Assembly: GCA_964608495.1 (NCBI GenBank)
Contig: CAZSOQ010000011.1
Span: 1-40,303, forward strand
Direction of reading: 5' to 3'
DNA length: 40,303 nucleotides
DNA from: JAKORR01 sp964608495
Lineage (GTDB): Bacteria > Armatimonadota > Zipacnadia > Zipacnadales > FEN-943
Under the pieces are notes generated by a model that ran no database searches, was not told the origin of the DNA, and saw nothing but the letters and a program-made list of their open reading frames with translations. Shown here piece after piece: positions 1-7,097 of this stretch. The translations under genes were made by a program, and so were the position numbers. Within the stretch, counting starts at the first letter, position 1. Each line of letters opens with the position of its first letter.

Positions 1-1721
1 ACGCGCCGCGCGGCACGGACCCCGGCTACGGCAAGCCGTGGAGCATCTCGGTGGTGCTGGCCGGAGAGACCGACGGCGTGGAAGTAGGCTTGAGCGATGC
101 GGAACGGGCGGACGAGGGATGGAGCGCCACGCCGGCCGGGTGCGTGGGGCACCTGGTGCACCTGGAGGCCCAGGATCCCGGGAACCGGTTCACCTACGTG
201 GCCGGCGAGCCCGTCGCGCTCAACCTCGGCCTGCGGTTCCTGACCGGCGAGGAGACGGAGCGGCTGTACGGGAAGGCCGCCGAGGAGGGCCTGCGGCGAG
301 AAGTCCGGGGCAGGCTGAACTGGGTCGCCAGGGACATGGGGGGCGGCGAGTGTGCCCGGGGCGACGCGGCGGTCGCCTTCGGGCCGGACGGGCCGGGCAG
401 CGCGAGCGTGGCCTTCGAGGCGCCGGCGGGCCACTACGAGCTCTGGTGCACGCTGTACGACGAGGCTGGCAAGGTGCTGCGGCGGTTCGTGCCGCAGGGC
501 CTGGCCGTGGTGCCCGAGCCGCGACCCGTCGAGGGCCCCAAGCGCCTGGGCTGCGCCTTCTACTGGCTCAGCAACGAGGACTCGGCTGCCTACCTGGAGT
601 ACCTGCGCCGGTGCAACGTGCGCGTGAACCTGGGCCTGAAGGCCTCCTGGTGCACGGAGGGCGAGAAGCCGGACGCGACCGGTTTTGACCCGCGCGTGGT
701 GGCTGCCGTCGAGGAGGCCAGGAAGCGGGACATCGAGATCGTGGGCTGGCTGGACGGCGGCTGGCCGAGGGAGTTCAACCCTCAGATCGCCGACAAGCTT
801 AGGCCCAAGCAGCTCCTGGTCTGGCTCTGGCATCCTCTGCCGGACTGGGACAGCTCCGAGTACGAGCAGGTGGTGCGGGCGTACGTGCAGCGAATGGTGC
901 GGCGCTTCGGCAGGCAGATCAGGCGCTGGCATTCCTACAACGAGGTGGACATCTCGGGGCGATTCACGCCCGAGCTGTACCTGAGGATCATGCGGCTGCT
1001 GAGGGACGAGCTCCTGCGCACCGACCCCACGGCGGGCTTCGTGGGCGCCAGTTTCTGCTGCCAGCCCGAGCAGTTCTTCTTGCCGATGGCGCAAGCCGGC
1101 GGCCTCGCCCTGCACGACGCTGTGGATGTGCACTGCTACCCCCTGCATCCGCCGTCGAGCTTTGGCCAGGACATAAGCTTGTCGAGGGACCGTGGCGTGG
1201 CCGCGTACAGGGCCGCCCTGGGCGAGCAGGCCGAGAGGGTGCGGTTCTGGTGGGGCGAGGTGGGCGCGCGGCGCAGCCTGTGCTTCCGGGGGGCCGCCGA
1301 ACAGGCTGAGTTCCTGGTGAAGATGACGGCCGTGGGGCTGGCCCAGCCCGGGGTGGACCTGCTGTGCTTCTGCGACCCTGCCGGCGCGCACGCAGGGGAC
1401 TACTCCCTCGTCGAGCGCGGGCTGGGGGCCATGCCCGCGACGCTCGCCTACGCGACCGCCGCGCGCTACCTGGACGGACGGCCGGAGGTGCGGGCGCTGG
1501 CGGTAGGGAACGGCATCCAGGCGGCACGATTCGATGGCCCGCCGGGGCCCACGCTGGTGGCTTGGAGCACGACGGGCGAGCAGGAGGTCGAGGTGCCCGT
1601 GACGGCGGACGAGGCCAACCAGGTGGACGTGTATGGGCGCTCACGGGGGCTTCCGGTGCAGGCCGGGCGCGCTCGGGTGACTCTCACCTCGAGCCCGGTC
1701 TTCCTGGTTCCGGCCGAGTAA
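1..1721 (+). CDS. Clan GH-A-like glycoside hydrolase, 5'-truncated
   Basis: The reading frame is open to the left edge of the window, so the N-terminus is missing; the GTG at 51 is probably internal. A beta-sandwich-like region (to about base 520) precedes a TIM-barrel-like region. A WHSYNEVD motif near 928-951 puts an Asn-Glu pair where clan GH-A enzymes (GH39, GH5 and relatives) carry the acid/base, and a WWGEVG motif near 1249-1266 could hold the nucleophile. A HCYPLHPP stretch between them fits an active-site loop. A short C-terminal beta domain ends at TAA. The next gene starts 21 bases downstream on the same strand, so the two are probably co-transcribed. The exact family and substrate are not identified. 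The glycosidase assignment rests on the spacing of the two Glu motifs. Confidence 0.7.
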   Translation, partial: APRGTDPGYGKPWSISVVLAGETDGVEVGLSDAERADEGWSATPAGCVGHLVHLEAQDPGNRFTYVAGEPVALNLGLRFLTGEETERLYGKAAEEGLRREVRGRLNWVARDMGGGECARGDAAVAFGPDGPGSASVAFEAPAGHYELWCTLYDEAGKVLRRFVPQGLAVVPEPRPVEGPKRLGCAFYWLSNEDSAAYLEYLRRCNVRVNLGLKASWCTEGEKPDATGFDPRVVAAVEEARKRDIEIVGWLDGGWPREFNPQIADKLRPKQLLVWLWHPLPDWDSSEYEQVVRAYVQRMVRRFGRQIRRWHSYNEVDISGRFTPELYLRIMRLLRDELLRTDPTAGFVGASFCCQPEQFFLPMAQAGGLALHDAVDVHCYPLHPPSSFGQDISLSRDRGVAAYRAALGEQAERVRFWWGEVGARRSLCFRGAAEQAEFLVKMTAVGLAQPGVDLLCFCDPAGAHAGDYSLVERGLGAMPATLAYATAARYLDGRPEVRALAVGNGIQAARFDGPPGPTLVAWSTTGEQEVEVPVTADEANQVDVYGRSRGLPVQAGRARVTLTSSPVFLVPAE

Positions 1722-1742
1722 GGGGCGAGAGGTAGACCAGAT

Positions 1743-3227
1743 ATGAGCCTGTGGACGGCGGCGCTGCTATTGGCAACCGCGGAGGTGACTGTCTTGGCAC
1801 CGGTGCTTGATGTGGGTGACCGCAAACAGCTCTTCCTGGACGATCGCTTCATCGCCGAGTCCGAGGGCGTTGACCTGCGCGCCAATCCGCCTGTCAAGCG
1901 GGGCATCGTCCTGCAAGGCGAGGCGCCCTGGGACGAGGGGTGGATCGGGTACTGCGACGCGCTGGACGACGGCACGGGCGAGTACAAGCTGTACTATGCC
2001 TCGTGGGCAGTGGGGAAGGACGGCAAGCGCGGGCGCGGGGCCTACTGCCTGGCCACTTCGCGCGACGGCGTGCACTGGACCCGTCCCAGCCTGGGCCTGG
2101 TGGACTACAACGGCAGCAAGGACAACAACGTGCTGCCCTACACGGCGGACTGCGTGTTCCTGGACCCCCAGGCGCCCCCGGAGCAGCGCTACAAGATGCT
2201 GCGGGAGGACGGCTTCGATGACCCGGAGAAGGGCGGGCTGTACCTGGGGTACTCGCCAGACGGGATTCACTGGACGCGACACCCCGAGCGCGTGCTGCCC
2301 CTGCTGCCGGACACCCAGAACCAGGCCTTCTACGACACGCGGCTGGGCAGGTACGTGGCGTACCTGAGGTGCTGGTCGCCGCTGCGGAAGGTGGCGCGGG
2401 CCGAGATGGACGACATCCTGAAGCCCTGGCCCTACGACACATCGGTCAAGCCCTACCTGATCTGGGGGGACAAGCACCCGCCCGTACCCAGCCGGGAGTT
2501 ACCCCACGCGATCAGCTACGACGAGCTGGACCCGCCCGCCACGGACATCTACACGCCCTGCGTGCTGCAGTATCCGTGGGCGGAGAATGCCTACTTCGCC
2601 TTCCCGAGCATCTACTACCACTTCCCGGAACCGCCGGTGGGCAAGTACGGCAACGACGGCTTCCTGGAGATTCAGCTTGCCGTGAGCCGTGACGGCCTGC
2701 AGTTCACCCGGCCCGACCGGCGCGCCTACGTGCCGCTCGGGGTGCGAGGGTCTTCCGATGGGGGCGCGATGTACATGGCCCCGGGCATCATCCGGCGCGG
2801 CGACGAGCTGTACCAGTACTACGCGGGGTTCTCCTGCAGCCACGGCGAGTATGTGGGCTTCAAGGAGCTGCGGGGCATCAGCCACGTGCACCTGGTCGTC
2901 CAGCGGCTGGATGGCTTCATGAGTGCCGACGCGGCCTACACGGGCGGCTGGCTGACGACGCCGGCGGTGACCTTCGCCGGCCGCGAGCTGGAGCTGAACC
3001 TGGACTGCGGCGCCGTGGGGCACGCGCGCGTTGAGCTGCGCGACGAGGGCAACGCGCCCATCGAGGGCTTCACGGCCGAGGACTGCGACCTGATCCGGGG
3101 CAACCACGTGCACCACACGGTGACCTGGGGCGGCAAGGCCGACGTCGCGGCGCTGGCGGGAAAGCCGGTGCGGCTGCATTTCGACCTGCGCGACGCGAAG
3201 CTGTACGCCTTCCAGTTCAAGGGGTGA
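1743..3227 (+). CDS. Secreted beta-propeller protein, GH32/GH43-like
   Basis: 494 residues with a short hydrophobic N-terminus (MSLWTAALLLATA) that looks like a signal peptide. Directly after it comes a KQLFLDDRFIAES segment, typical of secreted planctomycete/lentisphaeran proteins with a five-bladed GH32/GH43-like propeller. Repeated aromatic and Asp-rich blade motifs follow (YKLYYASW, SRDGVHWTRP, SPDGIHWTRH, SRDGLQFTRP); the 'S-x-DG-x-x-W/F-T-R' repeat is the usual blade signature of such sialidase/arabinanase-like folds. The last 100 or so residues look like a separate beta-sandwich. The ATG at 1743 has an AGAGG-like ribosome site 9 bases upstream. It lies 21 bases after the preceding glycosidase. 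Glycan binding or hydrolysis is inferred; I cannot point to a certain catalytic triad. Confidence 0.7.
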   Translation: MSLWTAALLLATAEVTVLAPVLDVGDRKQLFLDDRFIAESEGVDLRANPPVKRGIVLQGEAPWDEGWIGYCDALDDGTGEYKLYYASWAVGKDGKRGRGAYCLATSRDGVHWTRPSLGLVDYNGSKDNNVLPYTADCVFLDPQAPPEQRYKMLREDGFDDPEKGGLYLGYSPDGIHWTRHPERVLPLLPDTQNQAFYDTRLGRYVAYLRCWSPLRKVARAEMDDILKPWPYDTSVKPYLIWGDKHPPVPSRELPHAISYDELDPPATDIYTPCVLQYPWAENAYFAFPSIYYHFPEPPVGKYGNDGFLEIQLAVSRDGLQFTRPDRRAYVPLGVRGSSDGGAMYMAPGIIRRGDELYQYYAGFSCSHGEYVGFKELRGISHVHLVVQRLDGFMSADAAYTGGWLTTPAVTFAGRELELNLDCGAVGHARVELRDEGNAPIEGFTAEDCDLIRGNHVHHTVTWGGKADVAALAGKPVRLHFDLRDAKLYAFQFKG

Positions 3228-3229
3228 AA

Positions 3230-3244
3230 CCGGCGCAGGGCCGG
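3230..3244. terminator. Weak hairpin between convergent genes
   Basis: A CCGGC / GCCGG inverted repeat with a five-base loop lies in the 31-base gap between two convergent genes. There is no T-run, and short GC stems occur by chance in DNA this rich in GC, so this is only a candidate. Confidence 0.2.
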
Positions 3245-3258
3245 CTCGGGGCCTGGAC

Positions 3259-3558
3259 CTACTCGACACGCTTGTACAGGACCCAGGAGCGCCGACTGCC
3301 GGAGCGGTCCAGGTAGAGCTGGTAGGCGTGGCCGTCGGAGGCCCTTACGACCCAGTGGGTGCGTCTGCGCTTGAGCCACCAGGCGTCGGTGCGGGCGGTG
3401 CTGGGCAGGCGTGCTTCGGGGAAGACCTGGAGGATGGCTTCGATCTCGAGGGTCACGCCGCGCCAGCGGAAACGGACGGGCGCATAGACGCCGCCGGGCG
3501 CGGCGTCCATCTCCACTTCGATCGGTTCGCTGATCAGCTCAGGCCTCTTGTCTGCCAT
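3259..3558 (-). CDS. DUF6504-like small protein
   Basis: 99 residues, cytosolic and basic. The layout is a short N-terminal strand (ELISEPIEVEM), a PVRFRWRGVTLEIEAIL segment, a tryptophan pair (WWLKRRRTHW) and a terminal YQLYLDRSGSRRSW stretch. This 'FxWRG ... W ... YxLxxDR ... W' arrangement resembles DUF6504. Family members often sit near ImuB/Y-family polymerase genes in actinobacteria, but none is present here. It follows the creatininase-family gene on the same strand after 57 bases and may be transcribed with it. No catalytic residue can be proposed. The ribosome site before the ATG is weak. Confidence 0.55.
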   Translation of the reverse strand: MADKRPELISEPIEVEMDAAPGGVYAPVRFRWRGVTLEIEAILQVFPEARLPSTARTDAWWLKRRRTHWVVRASDGHAYQLYLDRSGSRRSWVLYKRVE

Positions 3559-3615
3559 CTGACCCAGCCCACAAGGACCCGGAGGCCGGGAACGCCCAGA
3601 AGTCCGCCCGGGCCC

Positions 3616-4398
3616 TCAGTCCTCCGCCAGGCCCCTGAGGAAGTCGGCTACCGCCTCCGCCCACAGGTTCCACAGCGCCTCGCCCAGCTCGGCGGTGGCC
3701 AGGCTCGGGTCGCCGAAGGCCCCCGTCGTGGACAGCTCCTCGGTGCGCCAGGCCCAGTCGGGGACGGTCTCGCGCTCTAGCTGCGGGCGCTCGCAGTCAT
3801 CCAGCTTCACCAGCTCGGGCCGGTCAGCGAGGGTCTCGGCGGTCTCGGTGCCGGCGGCGTGGATGGCCATCTGGCCCTCCGAGGGCATCAGCCCTGACTC
3901 CTGCAGCTCGCGCAGCCCCCGCGAGATGACGGGGCTGCCATAGCCGGGGAAGAGGGCGATGCGAGCCCGGCATCCCTCCCTGGTAAGCTCTTCCATGACC
4001 TGGTACTGGGCTGACCTGAGGGACGATTCATTGCCCCCGTTGCCGTTGATGACGGCCACTTTGAGGAAGCCGTGGCGCACGACCTCGCGGAGGATGTCGT
4101 GCAGGGCGGCCAGATAGGTCGGGAAGCTGAAGGAGATGGTGCCGGGGAAGTTCATGTGATGGCAGCTCTGGCCGTAGGACAGCGTGGGCAGGACCAGGCA
4201 GTCCACGCCGTACTTGTCGCGGGCCAGGGCCGCGCCGTCGCGAGCCCAGCGCTCGGCCAGGCGCGCGTCGGTGTCCACGGGCAGCATGGGCCCATGCTGC
4301 TCGAGGGCGCCGGCGGGCAGAAGGACGATGTAGCCCTCGGCAGCGGCCCGCTTGATGTCCGGCCAGGGGTTTTCGGCCCAGAACAAGCGCATGAGCAA
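3616..4398 (-). CDS. Creatininase-family metal-dependent amidohydrolase
   Basis: 260 residues, the usual length for creatinine amidohydrolase-family proteins, which use a two-metal centre to open cyclic amides or deformylate. The PAGALEQHG motif (residues 28-36) supplies Glu33 and His35, and PVDTD (40-44) supplies Asp44; these match the family's metal ligands. The second metal motif reads NGNGGN (118-123), where most members have NGHGGN, so one expected ligand is Asn. The start is a TTG with GGGAGG 7 bases upstream; the ATG two codons later is 13 bases from that site and less likely. The true substrate is unknown: the family also includes MftE and archaeal FAPy deformylases. No signal peptide, so it is cytosolic. 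Confidence 0.85.
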   Translation of the reverse strand: MLMRLFWAENPWPDIKRAAAEGYIVLLPAGALEQHGPMLPVDTDARLAERWARDGAALARDKYGVDCLVLPTLSYGQSCHHMNFPGTISFSFPTYLAALHDILREVVRHGFLKVAVINGNGGNESSLRSAQYQVMEELTREGCRARIALFPGYGSPVISRGLRELQESGLMPSEGQMAIHAAGTETAETLADRPELVKLDDCERPQLERETVPDWAWRTEELSTTGAFGDPSLATAELGEALWNLWAEAVADFLRGLAED

Positions 4399-4463
4399 GC
4401 ACCTGCCTCCCTGCTGGTTGGTGTGACGCTGAGCGATAGGTTTGCCGCAGCGGGGGCCATACC

Positions 4464-4491
4464 TTGCCCCTCGGCCCGGGCGTGGTAGAAT
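4464..4491 (+). promoter_or_regulatory. Sigma70-like promoter of the DUF6807 gene
   Basis: TTGCCC (4464-4469), a 16-base spacer, then TAGAAT (4486-4491) preceded by TGG, an extended -10 pattern. It ends 65 bases before the ATG at 4557. Confidence 0.5.
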
Positions 4492-4556
4492 ACAGGCCGC
4501 TCCCAGGGAGCCTCGGTACGAGCTCCCCAGCCTGCTACCAGGGAGGGCGACAACCC

Positions 4557-5735
4557 ATGAGCCATTCCGGCTGCGGTACCACCATCTACGAGGTCAAGGC
4601 CGGCCCTCACGACCGTGAGAACGTCATCGTTTCCGCCGACTGCCCTGCGGGCGAGTGTTCCTGCTGCTGCGAGGGCGGCGGGCACGGCCATAGGATGTGG
4701 CGGCTGGACGAGCACGGCGAGCGCGCTGAGCAAGTGCCGGCGCAGTGCGTGCCGGACGGGGACGGCTGGCGCGTGTGCTGGCCGGTTGCCGACCTGCCTG
4801 CCGGGAAGGCCGCGCGCTACGAGCTCACGCTCGAGGAGGGACCGGAAGGGACCCCGGGCGTGACGGTGGCGCTCGACGAGGCCAGGAAGGTGGATTTCGC
4901 CATCAACGGCGAGCCCTTCACCACCTACGTCATCAAGCCCGACGTCGCCCGGCCCTACTGCTACCCCGTGCGTGGCCCCGGCGGGCTGGAGGTCACGAAC
5001 CTCGGGCCCAGCGACCACGTGCACCACAAGTCCATGTACGTCGCCCAGGGCGAGGTCAACGGCTGCGATAACTGGTCGGAGGGCGAGGGCCACGCTCGCA
5101 CGGTGAACATGGGCGTGACGGTGCTCGGGCAGGGGCCAGTGCTGGGCAGCATCCTGGCGACGGGGGACTGGGTGTCGTCTCGGGGCCAGAAGCTCATGCA
5201 GGAGCTGACGCGGATCACGGTCTACAACGCCGGGCCCGACGCCCGGATCATGGACTGGGACATCACATGGTACGCGGCGTACCAGGGCGTGCACGTGGGC
5301 GACACGAAGGAAGCCGGGACGATCTCGGTGCGCGTGGCCGAGAGCATGGAGGAGCGACACGGCGGCTGCATAGCCAACGCCTATGGGGCGAAGACCGAGG
5401 CGGAGTGCTGGGGCAAGCGAGCGCCGTGGGTGGACTACTACGGCACCGTGGCGGACGAGCTTCTGGGTCTGGCCATCTTCGACCACCCGAGCAACTTCCG
5501 CCACCCGACCTACTGGCACGTCCGCAGCTACGGGCTCTTCACGGCGAACGAGTGGGGGATTCACGACTTCACGGACGACTGGTCCCAGCGTGGCGACCAC
5601 ACGATCCCCAAGGGCTGGCACCTAAGCTTCAGTTTCCGCGTCTACATACACAGGGGCGACACGAAGACGGCGGAGGTGGGCGCCAGGTACCTGGACTACG
5701 CCTACCCGCCGACCGTGACGATCGTGGAGAGCTAG
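4557..5735 (+). CDS. DUF6807 (PmoA-like) family protein
   Basis: 392 residues from the ATG at 4557, chosen because GGGAGGGCGA lies just upstream; the frame stays open further 5' but without a good ribosome site. The core contains FTTYVIKP, RPYCYPVRGPGG and the diagnostic SDHVHHKSMYVA segment, followed by WSEGEGHARTVN. This histidine-rich pattern is characteristic of DUF6807 proteins, often annotated 'methane oxygenase PmoA' although they are not the particulate methane monooxygenase subunit. They are common beside glycoside hydrolases and MocA oxidoreductases in Planctomycetes-type genomes, which fits this window. There is no obvious signal peptide. N-terminal residues 20-40 are unusually Cys-rich (ECSCCCEGGG). 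The biochemical role is not established. Confidence 0.85.
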   Translation: MSHSGCGTTIYEVKAGPHDRENVIVSADCPAGECSCCCEGGGHGHRMWRLDEHGERAEQVPAQCVPDGDGWRVCWPVADLPAGKAARYELTLEEGPEGTPGVTVALDEARKVDFAINGEPFTTYVIKPDVARPYCYPVRGPGGLEVTNLGPSDHVHHKSMYVAQGEVNGCDNWSEGEGHARTVNMGVTVLGQGPVLGSILATGDWVSSRGQKLMQELTRITVYNAGPDARIMDWDITWYAAYQGVHVGDTKEAGTISVRVAESMEERHGGCIANAYGAKTEAECWGKRAPWVDYYGTVADELLGLAIFDHPSNFRHPTYWHVRSYGLFTANEWGIHDFTDDWSQRGDHTIPKGWHLSFSFRVYIHRGDTKTAEVGARYLDYAYPPTVTIVES

Positions 5736-5834
5736 CGCGGGGCCAGGAGGCGTGGAGGACCCGAGGCTCCTCCTGTCGGCACACTAGAGGGCACCGGTCG
5801 CGCCTGCCGTACGCAGGGCCGGGCCCGGGGGCTT

Positions 5835-5851
5835 CACGGCGCAGAGCCGTG
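5835..5851 (+). promoter_or_regulatory. Hairpin abutting the FUN14-like start codon
   Basis: CACGGC (5835-5840) and GCCGTG (5846-5851) form a perfect 6-base stem with a 5-base loop, ending one base before the GTG start at 5853. It occupies the place where a ribosome site would be, and no purine-rich site is visible. Any regulatory effect is inference. Confidence 0.3.
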
Positions 5852-5852
5852 G

Positions 5853-6164
5853 GTGAGCAGCTTGGACTGGCTGGTACCTATCGTGGGCCTGCTCGGATTC
5901 GGCGGCCTTCTCGGCTGGTGTGCTGCCCACTTCGTCAAGACCGTCGGCCGCGTGGTCGGCTGCGTCTGTGGGGCGATCTTCATCCTGGTCCAGCTTCTGG
6001 CCTACTACGGCCTGGCGGAGGTCCACTGGGACAAGGTCGCCCAGGCTGCCCCCGCCACGGAGGTGGCCTCCGGCGCTCTGAGGTTCTTCTGGAAGATCAT
6101 GACCTACAACCTTCCCTTCACCGGCGGATTCGCCGTCGGCTTCTGGCGAGGCTGGAAGAGCTAG
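5853..6164 (+). CDS. FUN14-like small membrane protein
   Basis: 103 residues with two clear membrane helices (about 6-27 and 34-53), a polar stretch, and a C-terminal LPFTGGFAVGFWRGWKS segment. The closing 'SGGF-x-x-GF-x-x-G' pattern and the total length match bacterial and archaeal members of the FUN14 family. The mitochondrial relative FUNDC1 is a mitophagy receptor, but the bacterial role is unknown. The start is GTG with no visible ribosome site, immediately after a hairpin. The DUF89 gene follows 42 bases later on the same strand, so an operon is possible. It could also be a generic small membrane protein, since similarity is limited to the pattern described. Confidence 0.65.
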   Translation: MSSLDWLVPIVGLLGFGGLLGWCAAHFVKTVGRVVGCVCGAIFILVQLLAYYGLAEVHWDKVAQAAPATEVASGALRFFWKIMTYNLPFTGGFAVGFWRGWKS

Positions 6165-6206
6165 CCGCGGGGGCCCCGGCGCGAACTCCCCTCAGGAGAA
6201 TCACCC

Positions 6207-7073
6207 ATGCTTGTGCAACCGGAATGTCTTGCCTGCTTCGTGCGCCAGGCCGTGGACGCGGCCATGGTGGCCAGTGATCGGCCCGCCATCCACCGGGAGG
6301 CGGCCCTGCGGGCCTGCAGGCTCGTCGCCGACTCCTCGCCCGACGTGACCCCCGTGGCCCTGGCGCAGCAGGTCCACGAGCTGGTGCAGGAGCTGACGGG
6401 AGCGGCGGACACCTATGCCGACCTGCGCCGCCGGCTCAACGAGCAGGCCCTGGCGCTGTGGCCTCTGCTGACCCGCGTGATCGAGGAAGCGGAGGATTGG
6501 GTGGAGACCGGGGCTCGGGTGGCCATCGCCGGCAACATCATGGACCTGGGGGTCACGAGCTACGAACAGCTCAGGGACGCCGAGACGGAGCTGCGCCGTT
6601 GCCTGGACCAGCCCTTCGCCCGCGAGGACTTGGCGGAGCTGCGGGGGATGCTCGACGGGGCGGGGCTGGTGCTGTACATCGGTGACAACGCAGGCGAGAT
6701 CGTCTTCGACAAGGCCTTCATCGGCAGGATGCGCCAGGCAGTGGGGCGCATGGTCTTCGCGGTGCGCGGCGGGCCGGTGATCAACGACGTGACGCTGACC
6801 GACGCGGAGCAGGTGGCGATGGGCGAGGTGGCCGAGGTCGTGACCACGGGCTTCGCCGGGCCCGGTGTGGAGCTGGACCTGTGCAGCGAGGAGCTGCGGG
6901 GCCTGTTCCACGAGGCGGACGTGGTGATCGCCAAGGGCCAGGGCAACTTCGAGTCCCTCAGCGGCACGCCCGGGCCCGTCTTCCTGCTGCTGCAGGCCAA
7001 GTGCAGGGCCATCGCGCGGCACATCGGCGTGCCCGTGGGCGGCCTGGTAGCGGTGCGAGCCGCGAGGACTTGA
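6207..7073 (+). CDS. DUF89 (ARMT1-like) damage-control phosphatase
   Basis: 288 residues, matching the short prokaryotic AF1104-type branch of DUF89. The N-terminus has the typical ECLACFVRQA motif (Cys7, Cys10). The metal/phosphate site is visible as YIGDNAGEIVFD (Asp160, Asn161), the following VRGGPVINDVT (Asn193, Asp194), and IAKGQGNFESL (Lys243-Asn247). Family members are metal-dependent phosphatases that remove damaged or excess sugar phosphates and related metabolites. AGGAGA lies 7 bases before the ATG. The protein is cytosolic. The LigD-type gene starts 24 bases after its stop, indicating co-transcription. The substrate cannot be read from sequence. Confidence 0.9.
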   Translation: MLVQPECLACFVRQAVDAAMVASDRPAIHREAALRACRLVADSSPDVTPVALAQQVHELVQELTGAADTYADLRRRLNEQALALWPLLTRVIEEAEDWVETGARVAIAGNIMDLGVTSYEQLRDAETELRRCLDQPFAREDLAELRGMLDGAGLVLYIGDNAGEIVFDKAFIGRMRQAVGRMVFAVRGGPVINDVTLTDAEQVAMGEVAEVVTTGFAGPGVELDLCSEELRGLFHEADVVIAKGQGNFESLSGTPGPVFLLLQAKCRAIARHIGVPVGGLVAVRAART

Positions 7074-7097
7074 CGCCAGACTCGGTGACAGCGGGGG

